Shown here in pieces: positions 54,823-63,067 of a stretch of DNA of 64,000 bases. Under the pieces are notes generated by a model that did no database searches, was not told the DNA's origin, and worked only from the letters and a program-made list of their open reading frames with translations. Source of the DNA: Thalassospira indica (lineage in GTDB: Bacteria > Pseudomonadota > Alphaproteobacteria > Rhodospirillales > Thalassospiraceae); NCBI RefSeq assembly GCF_003403095.1, contig NZ_CP031555.1, positions 2,894,001-2,958,000 on the forward strand. The letters are read 5' to 3'. A program made the translations under genes and the position numbers. Every line of letters begins with the position of its first letter. The first letter of the stretch is position 1.

Positions 54823-55302
54823 CTAATCATTGACCGGAAAAATCGCAAGGAAGATCTGGATAATATCTTCCTTGCCCGGTTTTTGCAGCAGAACCGGCAA
54901 AAGCAACCGTATGCCGCTTTGCCATTCCCTTTGAAAAATTCGCAAATGATGGATCTGTGGTCGGTCCGTGATTCTGACCTCGGTCATGGCTGCATGCAGT
55001 CCGCCTGAAAAGCGGCAATCGACTTCGCGGGCAAACGCACCGCGCCAGTTTTCACCGGTCAGTGCGATAATATTCTCGCCTTCAATCAGTATCTGAAAGT
55101 CGTCCTTTTCCGGGACATATTCATAGATTGAAATATCGTCGATCCACGGGGCCAGGTTATCAGGCTGGAAATCTGATCGTGTAGGAATACTGTGCTCTGA
55201 CGCATGCGCGTTCCAGAAATCCAGAAGAGCCTGCGCAGCAGGCGACGCATCATCATCAAGATATGTTAAAGGGATTTCCTTTTCACCACCAAGCTTTGCC
55301 AT
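54823..55302 (-). CDS. PAS_5 (DUF1491-like) PAS-domain protein
   Basis: 159 residues from the ATG at 55302. A single PAS_5 domain: LAPWIDDISIYEYVPEKDDFQILIEGENIIALTGENWRGAF (core WIDDISIYEYVPEKDDF) with a C-terminal RLLLPVLLQKPGKEDIIQIFLAIF. Such stand-alone PAS proteins are numerous in Rhodospirillales and may sense ligands or redox. No output domain is present. It is a paralogue of the next gene, convergent with the glucosylglycerate synthase gene. Confidence 0.8.
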   Translation of the reverse strand: MAKLGGEKEIPLTYLDDDASPAAQALLDFWNAHASEHSIPTRSDFQPDNLAPWIDDISIYEYVPEKDDFQILIEGENIIALTGENWRGAFAREVDCRFSGGLHAAMTEVRITDRPQIHHLRIFQREWQSGIRLLLPVLLQKPGKEDIIQIFLAIFPVND

Positions 55303-55410
55303 ACCATTCCCAGTCACACTGACATCGCATGCATGCATCCAGACATGCATTGGACCCGTCGTCCCTTTCTTTATCCACGTGGGGCGCGGCACCATGCGAA
55401 ACAAGCGGGG

Positions 55411-55896
55411 TTAGTCCGGCTCGCTTTGCCCGCGATAGAGAAAATGGGTAACAAAGACCTGCTGGATCACCTTGCCAGCCCGGTCTGTGGTCTGGACCGG
55501 CAACATCACGCGCAGCCATTCCTCCCAAACCATGCGTTCATGGCCGACACGGTGAAAGGCGGGCTTTCCGGTATCAATCACTTCCAGAAGCGTTGGATAC
55601 ACCGTGGTGCCGAAATCGAGATCAATCTGGCGCGGCGAGCACCCCTGATAACATTCCCCACTGGCGGCAATAATATTGGGTGCATCAATACGGATCACGA
55701 AGTCGCGTTTCTCGGGAAGGAATTCATAGATGCAGATGTCATCGATCCATTGCGACAGAACATCTGCATTCAGACGCTTGCGGTCAGGAATTTGCCCGTT
55801 ACGTGCCGCATCCCACCAGATTTCAACATATGCCCGGACGCGGTAATCCGTATCATCGGGCAAATGAAGAACCCGAACTTCCTGCGCATAAGCCAT
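55411..55896 (-). CDS. PAS_5 PAS-domain protein (paralogue)
   Basis: 161 residues. Same layout as the neighbour: LSQWIDDICIYEFLPEKRDFVIRID (core WIDDICIYEFLPEKRDF) and LPVQTTDRAGKVIQQVFVTHF. Roughly a third to half of the positions agree by eye, indicating an older tandem duplication. No output domain. It starts from ATG 55896. Confidence 0.8.
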   Translation of the reverse strand: MAYAQEVRVLHLPDDTDYRVRAYVEIWWDAARNGQIPDRKRLNADVLSQWIDDICIYEFLPEKRDFVIRIDAPNIIAASGECYQGCSPRQIDLDFGTTVYPTLLEVIDTGKPAFHRVGHERMVWEEWLRVMLPVQTTDRAGKVIQQVFVTHFLYRGQSEPD

Positions 55897-56103
55897 TGCG
55901 CGTCATGCCCCTTGATCTCCCTTAATCCGGGCCACGAATACAGGAAAGACATATTGCTGTGCAATAGCGATTCATCGCCTCATGCTCAACCGATAATCAA
56001 ATGATTACAAACCGCAACACAAGGCACGGATAACCTGCAGATTTTCACTACTTTGCGTCGGAAAAATCCCTGAAAAACCGTCCGCCATTTTGAACGCAAA
56101 CCC

Positions 56104-57918
56104 CTAAACCGGCATCGCATCCCGGTAACGCTGCAAAAGGCGGCTTTCGGTGCGGTTGCGACCGTCCATGTTGGAAATCCAGACAATCTGGTAGGGTGCG
56201 AGTTTCATCACACCGTTATAGTCTTCTACGACCTGTTGTGTGATCAGGTCCTGCCAACCTTCGGTCATGATCAGGTTGATCTTTGAAAGATCAAGATCCT
56301 GCGGTGTTTCGGTGAGGTTGAACACACAGAAAATGCTCTGTTCATTCAGGTGCGATTGTCGCCAGACACCCAGAAGTTCCGAGCCAAGATTAAGGGTATA
56401 TTGCGTGGCATTCGGGTGGAAGGCCGGCTGTCCCTGACGGATCGACATCAGGGCGCGCAACTGATTAAAGGCCGAGCGCGCCGCACCTTCGCGTGACAGC
56501 GTTTCCTCGGCATCATCAAGCTTCCAGATTTTGCGGTTCAGACGCCTTGGAATACCGGTTTCCTCATATGCCTTCTGATCGTTTTCGGTGGCCAGGATGG
56601 TCTGGATATAGATCGCCGGAATCCCTTCAAGCGACATGGCAATCGCCTGGCTCATCACAAAGCGTTCAAGCCCCATGGTGGCCTCGCCAGCGAAGTTTTG
56701 TGCCAGCATGCTAAACAGCGTGACATTAAGCTCATAGGGTTTCTGCCCGCCACCCTTGAGCGCACGGTAACTGACCTGCCCGCCCATCTTGACCGCATGA
56801 TCGCGCAGGCCTTCAATATCTTCATCCGGGATCAGGTTTTCGGCCGGGCGCAGGCCAATGCCATCGTGGCTGGCGGTGAAGTTAAAGAAGGTACAGCCCG
56901 CAGGCGCCGGCGGCATTGCCATGATGCATTTGCGGATAAAATCGCTTCGCCCACTAAGCAGCGCATGAATGATCACCGGCGGCAGCGAGAAATTATAAAT
57001 CAGGTGCGCTTCGTCCTGATTGCCAAAGTAAGACAGGTTTTCAAGCAACGGCAGGTTGGTTTCGGTAATGAACAACACATCGGGATGCACCGCATTACAC
57101 GCCAGACGCATCGCCTTGATCAGTTTGTGGGTCTGATCCAGGTTGATCGAGGTCGTGCCGACTTCCTTCCAGATAAAGCCGATGGCATCCAGACGAACCA
57201 CGCGCACGCCGTGCTTGAGGTAGTTCAGAACGACCCGGAGCATCTCAAAGAAAACTTCCGGATTGCCGTAATCCAGATCGACCTGATCATAGCTAAAGGT
57301 GCACCAGACCTGCTTCTCGCCCTGCTTGGTCACCACGTGGTTGAGCAACGCATGACTGCGCGGGCGGACGACATCGGAAAGGTCATCTTCAAGACTTGCG
57401 GTCTTGATGTAATCAATCCCGGGTTTCTCGCCCGCCAGAAACTGCTGATACCACGGATGGGATGCCGAAATATGGTTGGCCACCAGATCGGCCATCACGG
57501 TTGCATGCTTTGACAGTTCCTCGACATCGCTCCAGTCGCCGAGTTCCGGGCGGAGCATATCAAAATCGCTGACCGAAAAGCCGTCATCGGATGTGAACGG
57601 ATGGAACGGCAGGATATGAATACCCGTCAGCCAGTCTTTCAGCCATTTGCGATGAAACTCGCCAAGGCTTTGCAGCCCCTTTTTACCGTCCTGCTGGATG
57701 CTGTCGCCATAGGTGATCAGAAACGCATCGCGCTGATCCCATTTGCGCAAATATTCCTCGCAGGGTTCCGGCCCGTCGCCCTCAATCGGCAAGCCAAGAA
57801 CTTCAAAAACCCGACGCACCAAATCCGCTTGATCGTGCCCAGGATACACATCCGCAAGCAGATTGCGCATCGCGCTTGCAAACGCGATACGTCCCGATGT
57901 TCCAACGACACGATCCAT
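56104..57918 (-). CDS. GH13_18 sugar phosphorylase (probable glucosylglycerate phosphorylase)
   Basis: 604 residues of the sucrose-phosphorylase family. Nucleophile Asp244 in VVRLDAIGFIW, acid/base Glu286 in FITETNLP, and the transition-state stabiliser in NFTASHDGIG (His351, Asp352) are all present. Family enzymes reversibly cleave glucosides with phosphate to glucose-1-phosphate. A subgroup acts on glucosylglycerate, and the synthase and phosphatase for that compound lie just upstream, so recycling of the osmolyte is the likely role. Sucrose or glucosylglycerol phosphorylase activity cannot be excluded. Confidence 0.9.
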   Translation of the reverse strand: MDRVVGTSGRIAFASAMRNLLADVYPGHDQADLVRRVFEVLGLPIEGDGPEPCEEYLRKWDQRDAFLITYGDSIQQDGKKGLQSLGEFHRKWLKDWLTGIHILPFHPFTSDDGFSVSDFDMLRPELGDWSDVEELSKHATVMADLVANHISASHPWYQQFLAGEKPGIDYIKTASLEDDLSDVVRPRSHALLNHVVTKQGEKQVWCTFSYDQVDLDYGNPEVFFEMLRVVLNYLKHGVRVVRLDAIGFIWKEVGTTSINLDQTHKLIKAMRLACNAVHPDVLFITETNLPLLENLSYFGNQDEAHLIYNFSLPPVIIHALLSGRSDFIRKCIMAMPPAPAGCTFFNFTASHDGIGLRPAENLIPDEDIEGLRDHAVKMGGQVSYRALKGGGQKPYELNVTLFSMLAQNFAGEATMGLERFVMSQAIAMSLEGIPAIYIQTILATENDQKAYEETGIPRRLNRKIWKLDDAEETLSREGAARSAFNQLRALMSIRQGQPAFHPNATQYTLNLGSELLGVWRQSHLNEQSIFCVFNLTETPQDLDLSKINLIMTEGWQDLITQQVVEDYNGVMKLAPYQIVWISNMDGRNRTESRLLQRYRDAMPV

Positions 57919-58024
57919 AATGGTTCCTTCCGGGCAGGCAATTCAAATAATTAGCTTAATGAAATAATGAATTTGCCTGCGATGCAAGCAGGCATTTTGC
58001 ATTGCCAAAATACAGGGCACCTCT

Positions 58025-58062
58025 TCAAAACGATGACGCCCGACAATATGCCGGGCGTCAAT
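58025..58062 (-). terminator. Intrinsic terminator after the ThDP enzyme gene
   Basis: TGACGCCCG (58034-58042) pairs with CGGGCGTCA (58052-58060); on the minus strand it is followed by TCGTTTTG. Confidence 0.7.
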
Positions 58063-58084
58063 GGCAGATCACATACGAAAACGC

Positions 58085-59812
58085 CTAAGGCGCAATCGTC
58101 ACCTCAATCAGCGCATGGGTGCGATTGGTGTCGATATGCTGGATCGCATCACGCAAGATACCTGGTAAATCTTCCGCCCGTTTGGCCTTGGCAACCCAGG
58201 CGCGGCTGGCCTCGGCGACCTTGGTGAAATCCGGGCTGGGTTTAAGCGCGGTTAGCGGCATTTCATTGGTTTTGGCCGCATAACCATCCGGGTACATGCC
58301 CGTCACGGACTGGCGCACCGCCCCCCATTCATTGTTGTTGAGCACCAAAATCAGGATGGGCAATTCAAGCGCCTCGGCAATCTGATGACAGGCCGTCGGG
58401 TTGGCAAACATATAGGATCCATCGCCCATCGTGGCGACAACCAGCTTGTCCTTATCGGCCAACTGATAGCCCATCGCCGCCGGGAAGGACCAACCAAGCC
58501 CGCCCGAATGCGGTTCCTGATACCAGCTGCTGTGCGCTGAAAGCGACAAAGGCTCCAGCGGGCAGCCAAGTTCGGAAAACACCGTCGCCGAACGCCCGGC
58601 AATCGCATCCGACAAACAGCGCGACACATAGGCCTTGGTCATCGGGTCTACCGCCCCGGCATCGGCCGCCGCCAAGGCTTTTTTGCGGATGTCGGCATTG
58701 ATGGTCGCAACCTTGGCCCGGCGATCTGCACAAACCGATGTGTGGTCCGCATGGCGGCGATCCATGGCATCCGCCAGCATCATGATCACATCGCCGGTTT
58801 CCCCAACAAGCGAGACATCGGCGGCAAAATTCCGCCCCGGAAAGCGCGAATAAAGCGGGTTCTGACCGATCTGAATAACTTTGCAGTCATCCGGCAAATC
58901 ATGGATATCGGGCGACCACGGGGCGAGGCAATCGATCACCACCACCGCATCGGCATCCTTGAGCCACGGTGCCGGATCCATCCCGGCAAACATCGGATGT
59001 TCGGTACCGATGGCAAGCTGGATCGCCCAGTACTGCACGACCGGAATGCCCCACTGATCAACCAGATCGCCGAAGCGGCCAAAAGCTTCCGCCGTGCCGG
59101 TACCGCGCTGGGCAATCACCACCGGGTTTTTGGCATGGGCCAGAATGTCTGCGGCCTGTTCGACAGATGCTTGCGGCGGGGCGACCGGGACCGGCTGCAT
59201 GCGAAGCGGTCCATCGATCTGATCACTCGGACACGGCTCGCACAGCACTTCACGCGGCAGGCTGACATAGGTCGGGCCCTTGGGCACGGACGACGCAATC
59301 GCATAGGCACGGTCGACAACATCAGGCACCTGTTCGGGGAATTTAAGCTCGTACTCCCATTTCGTACTTTCGCGCACCAGGGCCGCCTGATCGCGCATTT
59401 CCTGGCCCCAGCCAATCGGCACGGTGCGCGCGCCAAGCCGCCCCTTTTCCATCACCGGCGTTCGGCCCGACATCAAAACAACCGGCACATGTTCGGTCGC
59501 GGCATTGATCGCGCCAATCGCACAGTTGGCAAGGCCGACATTGGTATGCGCCATCACCGCCTGCGTCTTGCCCGTCGCAAGGTAATAGCCATGCGCCATC
59601 CCCATCGCCGCATTTTCGTGCGGCATGATCAACGCATGCGGCAGGGCGATATCCTTTGCCGCCGCCTCGGCCAGACCTTCGATGATTGGCGGGAAGTCCG
59701 TGCCCGAATTGGCAAAGATATAATCAATCCCGATGGCCTTCATACGGGCCAGGACCGCCCCACCGGCGGTCAGGGTGAGTTGGCCGGGATTTTCCTGCTT
59801 GTCGCTTTTCAT
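58085..59812 (-). CDS. Thiamine-diphosphate-dependent enzyme (acetolactate synthase/benzoylformate decarboxylase-like)
   Basis: About 575 residues from the ATG at 59812 with AGAGGCG upstream; an ATG nine codons earlier (59839) has a weaker site. Three-domain ThDP enzyme: conserved Glu in MPHENAAMGMAHGYY, central domain with IGQNPLYSRFPG, and the ThDP motif GDGSYMFANPT...LVLNNNEWG. It belongs to the 'thiamine pyrophosphate-requiring protein' group near benzoylformate and oxalyl-CoA decarboxylases and sulfoacetaldehyde acetyltransferase. Substrate unknown; the divergent IclR regulator suggests control by an aromatic or 2-oxo acid. Confidence 0.85.
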   Translation of the reverse strand: MKSDKQENPGQLTLTAGGAVLARMKAIGIDYIFANSGTDFPPIIEGLAEAAAKDIALPHALIMPHENAAMGMAHGYYLATGKTQAVMAHTNVGLANCAIGAINAATEHVPVVLMSGRTPVMEKGRLGARTVPIGWGQEMRDQAALVRESTKWEYELKFPEQVPDVVDRAYAIASSVPKGPTYVSLPREVLCEPCPSDQIDGPLRMQPVPVAPPQASVEQAADILAHAKNPVVIAQRGTGTAEAFGRFGDLVDQWGIPVVQYWAIQLAIGTEHPMFAGMDPAPWLKDADAVVVIDCLAPWSPDIHDLPDDCKVIQIGQNPLYSRFPGRNFAADVSLVGETGDVIMMLADAMDRRHADHTSVCADRRAKVATINADIRKKALAAADAGAVDPMTKAYVSRCLSDAIAGRSATVFSELGCPLEPLSLSAHSSWYQEPHSGGLGWSFPAAMGYQLADKDKLVVATMGDGSYMFANPTACHQIAEALELPILILVLNNNEWGAVRQSVTGMYPDGYAAKTNEMPLTALKPSPDFTKVAEASRAWVAKAKRAEDLPGILRDAIQHIDTNRTHALIEVTIAP

Positions 59813-59954
59813 CAGACGCCTCTTGCTTTGCGGGATCATGCCCGTTATTTCTTTATTTGAAATATGATTTATAATATAGTTTATTATTGAAATCCGGTGG
59901 TCGTCAAGACGGCACAGCGGTGCCCGATCTGTTTGCGTGGAGAAAAGCGATCCG

Positions 59955-60713
59955 ATGACCAGTCAACTGAATGGCTCTGTGCTTAAGGCGTTTAAAATTC
60001 TGGATCTGTTTGCGGCGGGGCAAAGTGAACTGACCGCCAAGGAAACGGCCGATGCGCTGGGCATCAACATGATCACCGCCCATCGGTTTCTGCATACGCT
60101 GGTCCATGCCGGCGCCTTGCGCACAACGTCACGCGGGGTTTTCCGGTTGGGTTATCTGTTTGCGGATCTGGGCGAACGCGTCTTACAGGGCGACAACCTG
60201 CCAACCATTCTGCAGCCGATCCTTGATCAGCTGGCGCGTGACACAGGCGAAGCCTGCATGGCCACCAGTTTTGATCGCGATATGGCGGTCTGCATCGCCA
60301 AGGCCCTGCCCGACCGGCCGCTTTATGTTGATATCCGGATTGGTTCGCGCCTTGATGCCTTTTGCACCGCGCACGGCAAGCTGTGGCTGGCACATATGAG
60401 CACTGATGATCAAAACCGCTATTTCAAAAATGCCGACCTGACCGGCATGACCGATCACACCATCACCGACATCACGGCGCTCAAGGCCGAACTCGCCACC
60501 ATCCGCACGCAGGGCTTTGCCACCAACAATGGCGAACGCGAACACGATATCTACGCCCTCGCCGTGCCGATCCTGACCAAGCATGGCACCATGATCTCGG
60601 CCTTTTCGGTGTTTGGCGCATCGCCCGCCCTGCTTGCAACCGGCAACGACACCTTAAAACGCCTGAAATCAGCCGCTCAAAGCGCCCAGGATGCGCTGTT
60701 CCAGACATCCTGA
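59955..60713 (+). CDS. IclR family transcriptional regulator
   Basis: 252 residues from the ATG at 59955. Winged HTH (LTAKETADALGINMITAHRFLHTLVHAG; core TAKETADALGINMITAHRF) and a GAF-like effector domain with GEACMATSFDRDMAVC and GSRLDAFCTAHGKLWLA. IclR regulators bind small organic acids. Its divergence from the ThDP enzyme, across 142 AT-rich bases, indicates that it controls that gene. Confidence 0.88.
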   Translation: MTSQLNGSVLKAFKILDLFAAGQSELTAKETADALGINMITAHRFLHTLVHAGALRTTSRGVFRLGYLFADLGERVLQGDNLPTILQPILDQLARDTGEACMATSFDRDMAVCIAKALPDRPLYVDIRIGSRLDAFCTAHGKLWLAHMSTDDQNRYFKNADLTGMTDHTITDITALKAELATIRTQGFATNNGEREHDIYALAVPILTKHGTMISAFSVFGASPALLATGNDTLKRLKSAAQSAQDALFQTS

Positions 60714-60749
60714 CCGCAACGGCTCCTTATAACAGGCCATATCGCCGCA

Positions 60750-61259
60750 TCACGCCGAAACCGATGCATCATCAAGAAACAATTGCATCGTCACCAGATC
60801 CAGCCAGCGATCAAACTTCCGCGCGACCTGCTGCGCCCGCCCGACCTCGACAAAGCCAAGCCGTTCATGAAAGCGGATCGAGTTGACATTCTCGGCATCA
60901 ATCCCGCCAACCATGACATGCATGCCCGCCTGTTTGGCATGGCCAATAAGCGCGCGCACCAGCATCCCGCCGACACCCGTGCCGCGATGGTCGATATGCA
61001 CATGCACCGAATGCTCGACCGTAAAGCGATACCCCCACCGCGCCCGCCACGGGCCATAGGAACCGAACCCCACAATACGTCCATCATCCTCAACAACCAG
61101 CACCGGAAAGCCCTTTTCCTGACGCTCCGCGAACCACGCATGGCGTGCCTCCAGGGTCGACGGCGTATCATCATAGATCGCCGTACTATCGCGCAGCACC
61201 TGGTTATAAATCTCAAGAATTTCCGCCATATCGTCCCTGGTCGCATCGCGTAAATGCAT
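60750..61259 (-). CDS. GNAT acetyltransferase, phosphinothricin acetyltransferase-like
   Basis: 169 residues from the ATG at 61259 with GGAGG upstream. It opens LRDATRDDMAEILEIYNQVLRDSTAIYDDTPST (core DMAEILEIYNQVL), has VHIDHRGTGVGGMLVRALI at the acetyl-CoA loop and ENVNSIRFHERLGFVEVG at the distal helix, all typical of the Pat/Bar-MddA group. Chromosomal members usually acetylate methionine sulfone/sulfoximine or related amino acid analogues. Divergent from an XRE-cupin regulator 104 bases away. Confidence 0.87.
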   Translation of the reverse strand: MHLRDATRDDMAEILEIYNQVLRDSTAIYDDTPSTLEARHAWFAERQEKGFPVLVVEDDGRIVGFGSYGPWRARWGYRFTVEHSVHVHIDHRGTGVGGMLVRALIGHAKQAGMHVMVGGIDAENVNSIRFHERLGFVEVGRAQQVARKFDRWLDLVTMQLFLDDASVSA

Positions 61260-61363
61260 GCTCGCCTCCACTTCACATCATCTGTTACCTGTTGCCAACG
61301 TTAATCCATTATAGTAGACAGTCAATGCCTATTTTAACCGATATAAATGGATTTTTGATCGAT

Positions 61364-61927
61364 ATGGAAGACGACACCACAGCATGGCTTTCGGCACGCC
61401 TTCGCCGTGAACGTGAAATGCGCGGCTGGTCACTGGGCCAGTTTGCCGAGGAATCCGGCGTCTCCAAGGCCATGATCAGCAAGATCGAACGCGGCGAAGC
61501 CAGCCCGACGGCAACGGTTCTGGGCCGGCTTTCCGGGGCCTTGTCGCTGACGGTATCCGCGCTTCTGTCGCGCACGCCTTCTGTCCATCATGGTGTACGG
61601 ACCCACGCGACACAGCCCTTATGGTCCGATCCCGAAACCGGCTATGACCGCCGTCAGGTTCTTTCGGGGCAGAAAATCCCGCTGGAATTGGTCGAGGTTA
61701 ATTTGCCCGCCGGTCAGCAGGTCACCATGCCCGCCGCGGCCTTCACCTTCATCCAACAGGCGATCTGGGTTCTGGAGGGCAGCTTGCTGTTTCATGAAGG
61801 CGACCGGGTGCACAAGCTTGATCAGGGCGATTGCCTCGAACTCGGCCCGCCGCAGGATTGCATTTTCCACAACCAAAGCCACGAAAACTGCCGATATCTG
61901 GTCGCGGTCGTGCGCAGCACGCCGTAA
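61364..61927 (+). CDS. XRE-family regulator with C-terminal cupin
   Basis: 187 residues from the ATG at 61364 (alternative ATG at 61325). Residues ~6-62 are an XRE HTH (LSARLRREREMRGWSLGQFAEESGVSKAMISKIERGEASPT; core SVSKAMISKIERGE-like GVSKAMISKIE). Residues ~105-187 are a cupin_2 domain with VLEGSLLFHEGDRVHKL. Such regulators bind small amines or amino acids and often control an adjacent acetyltransferase; the divergent phosphinothricin-type acetyltransferase is the obvious target. Confidence 0.86.
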   Translation: MEDDTTAWLSARLRREREMRGWSLGQFAEESGVSKAMISKIERGEASPTATVLGRLSGALSLTVSALLSRTPSVHHGVRTHATQPLWSDPETGYDRRQVLSGQKIPLELVEVNLPAGQQVTMPAAAFTFIQQAIWVLEGSLLFHEGDRVHKLDQGDCLELGPPQDCIFHNQSHENCRYLVAVVRSTP

Positions 61928-61952
61928 CCGCATGCGGCACCACCCATTCCGA

Positions 61953-62960
61953 TCAGCTTTGGCTTGATCGCACGGCACCGGGCGAAATCCCGGTGGTGCG
62001 CTTGAACGCGCGGCTGAATGCCGCGACCGAGGCATAACCAAGACGATCGGCAACCTCATCCAGCGACAGGTTTTCCCGCCCGATCCACTGACTGGCCAGA
62101 CGCATGCGCAAATTGGTCAGATAGTGCTGCGGCGTTGATTTGGTCAGTTCTGCAAACCGTTCGGCAAAGACGGATCGCGACACACCCATTTCGGATGCCA
62201 TATCCGCAACCGACCAGCTCCGCCCCGGCTCCTTGTGAAGGGCCGCCAGAACGCGCGCCAGTTTCGGATCCCGCACCGCTTCAACCCAACCACAAACATC
62301 ACAGCCCGTCTCGACCCAACGGCGCAAAATGGCCGCCGCCACCACATCGGCAAGCCGGGTCAGGATCACGCCATATCCCGGGCGCTTGGCTTTAAGCTCT
62401 GCGGTCATGACATCGAGGATCGCCGGGATTTGCGGGTCATGCTCCGGCACGGTTTCGATATGCATGACTTCCGGCTTAAGGTGGGCGAGCGGATGCAACC
62501 AGCCCAGATCAAACTCCATCGCACAACTGAAAATCAGATTGTCCTTTGACCGACAAACACCCTCTTCGCAGGCACGAATTTCGGATGCCGCATCACACAG
62601 CCGCGCCTTTTCAAACGCATCGACACTGCGCAGGGCCACACCATCTTCGCTGTAAAGATCGTGAATGCCCGCACAGGGCAGCAACACCGCATCCCCGCAG
62701 CCCAGAACATGCGTCGCCCCGGTTTTGGTACGGAGTTGAACCGTGCCCTGCGCGATAAAATGAAACCAGGCACGGGTTTCGTCCTGATCCTCGCCAAAGC
62801 GCAAACCATACGGGGTGGAAATCTCGATCCGGCGGTAATCAAGCCCGCGCAGGCGCACACCGGACAGAAGCTCATTGACCATGTCATGGCCCGATGCATT
62901 GAACTGGCCCTCAAGATGATCAGACGGGCTGTTAAGCGCGGTATCAGGAATGGGTGACAT
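61953..62960 (-). CDS. AraC-family regulator with cupin_6 sensor
   Basis: 335 residues from the ATG at 62960. N-terminal AraC_cupin_6 domain (RIEISTPYGLRFGEDQDETRAWFHFIAQG; core PYGLRF and WFHFIAQG) and a C-terminal AraC HTH (VADMASEMGVSRSVFAERFAELTKSTPQHYL and VADRLGYASVAAFSRAFKR). Divergent from an MFS exporter, the classic layout for cupin_6 AraC proteins, which activate a neighbouring transporter or dehydrogenase gene. Confidence 0.87.
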   Translation of the reverse strand: MSPIPDTALNSPSDHLEGQFNASGHDMVNELLSGVRLRGLDYRRIEISTPYGLRFGEDQDETRAWFHFIAQGTVQLRTKTGATHVLGCGDAVLLPCAGIHDLYSEDGVALRSVDAFEKARLCDAASEIRACEEGVCRSKDNLIFSCAMEFDLGWLHPLAHLKPEVMHIETVPEHDPQIPAILDVMTAELKAKRPGYGVILTRLADVVAAAILRRWVETGCDVCGWVEAVRDPKLARVLAALHKEPGRSWSVADMASEMGVSRSVFAERFAELTKSTPQHYLTNLRMRLASQWIGRENLSLDEVADRLGYASVAAFSRAFKRTTGISPGAVRSSQS

Positions 62961-63067
62961 CACATTTCGGACGATTGATCAAACAATACGGACAAACTGT
63001 CATAGATCGTCCGGCGCGTCCAGACTATTCTGTGTGCAATGCAAAACACCAACTCAAAGGACTTTCC

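Noticed and set aside
58742..59860. Long plus-strand frame (372 codons) opposite the ThDP enzyme
   Set aside because: It is the antisense of a well-supported gene, has no family motifs and is rich in His/Arg as expected for shadow frames in GC-rich DNA.
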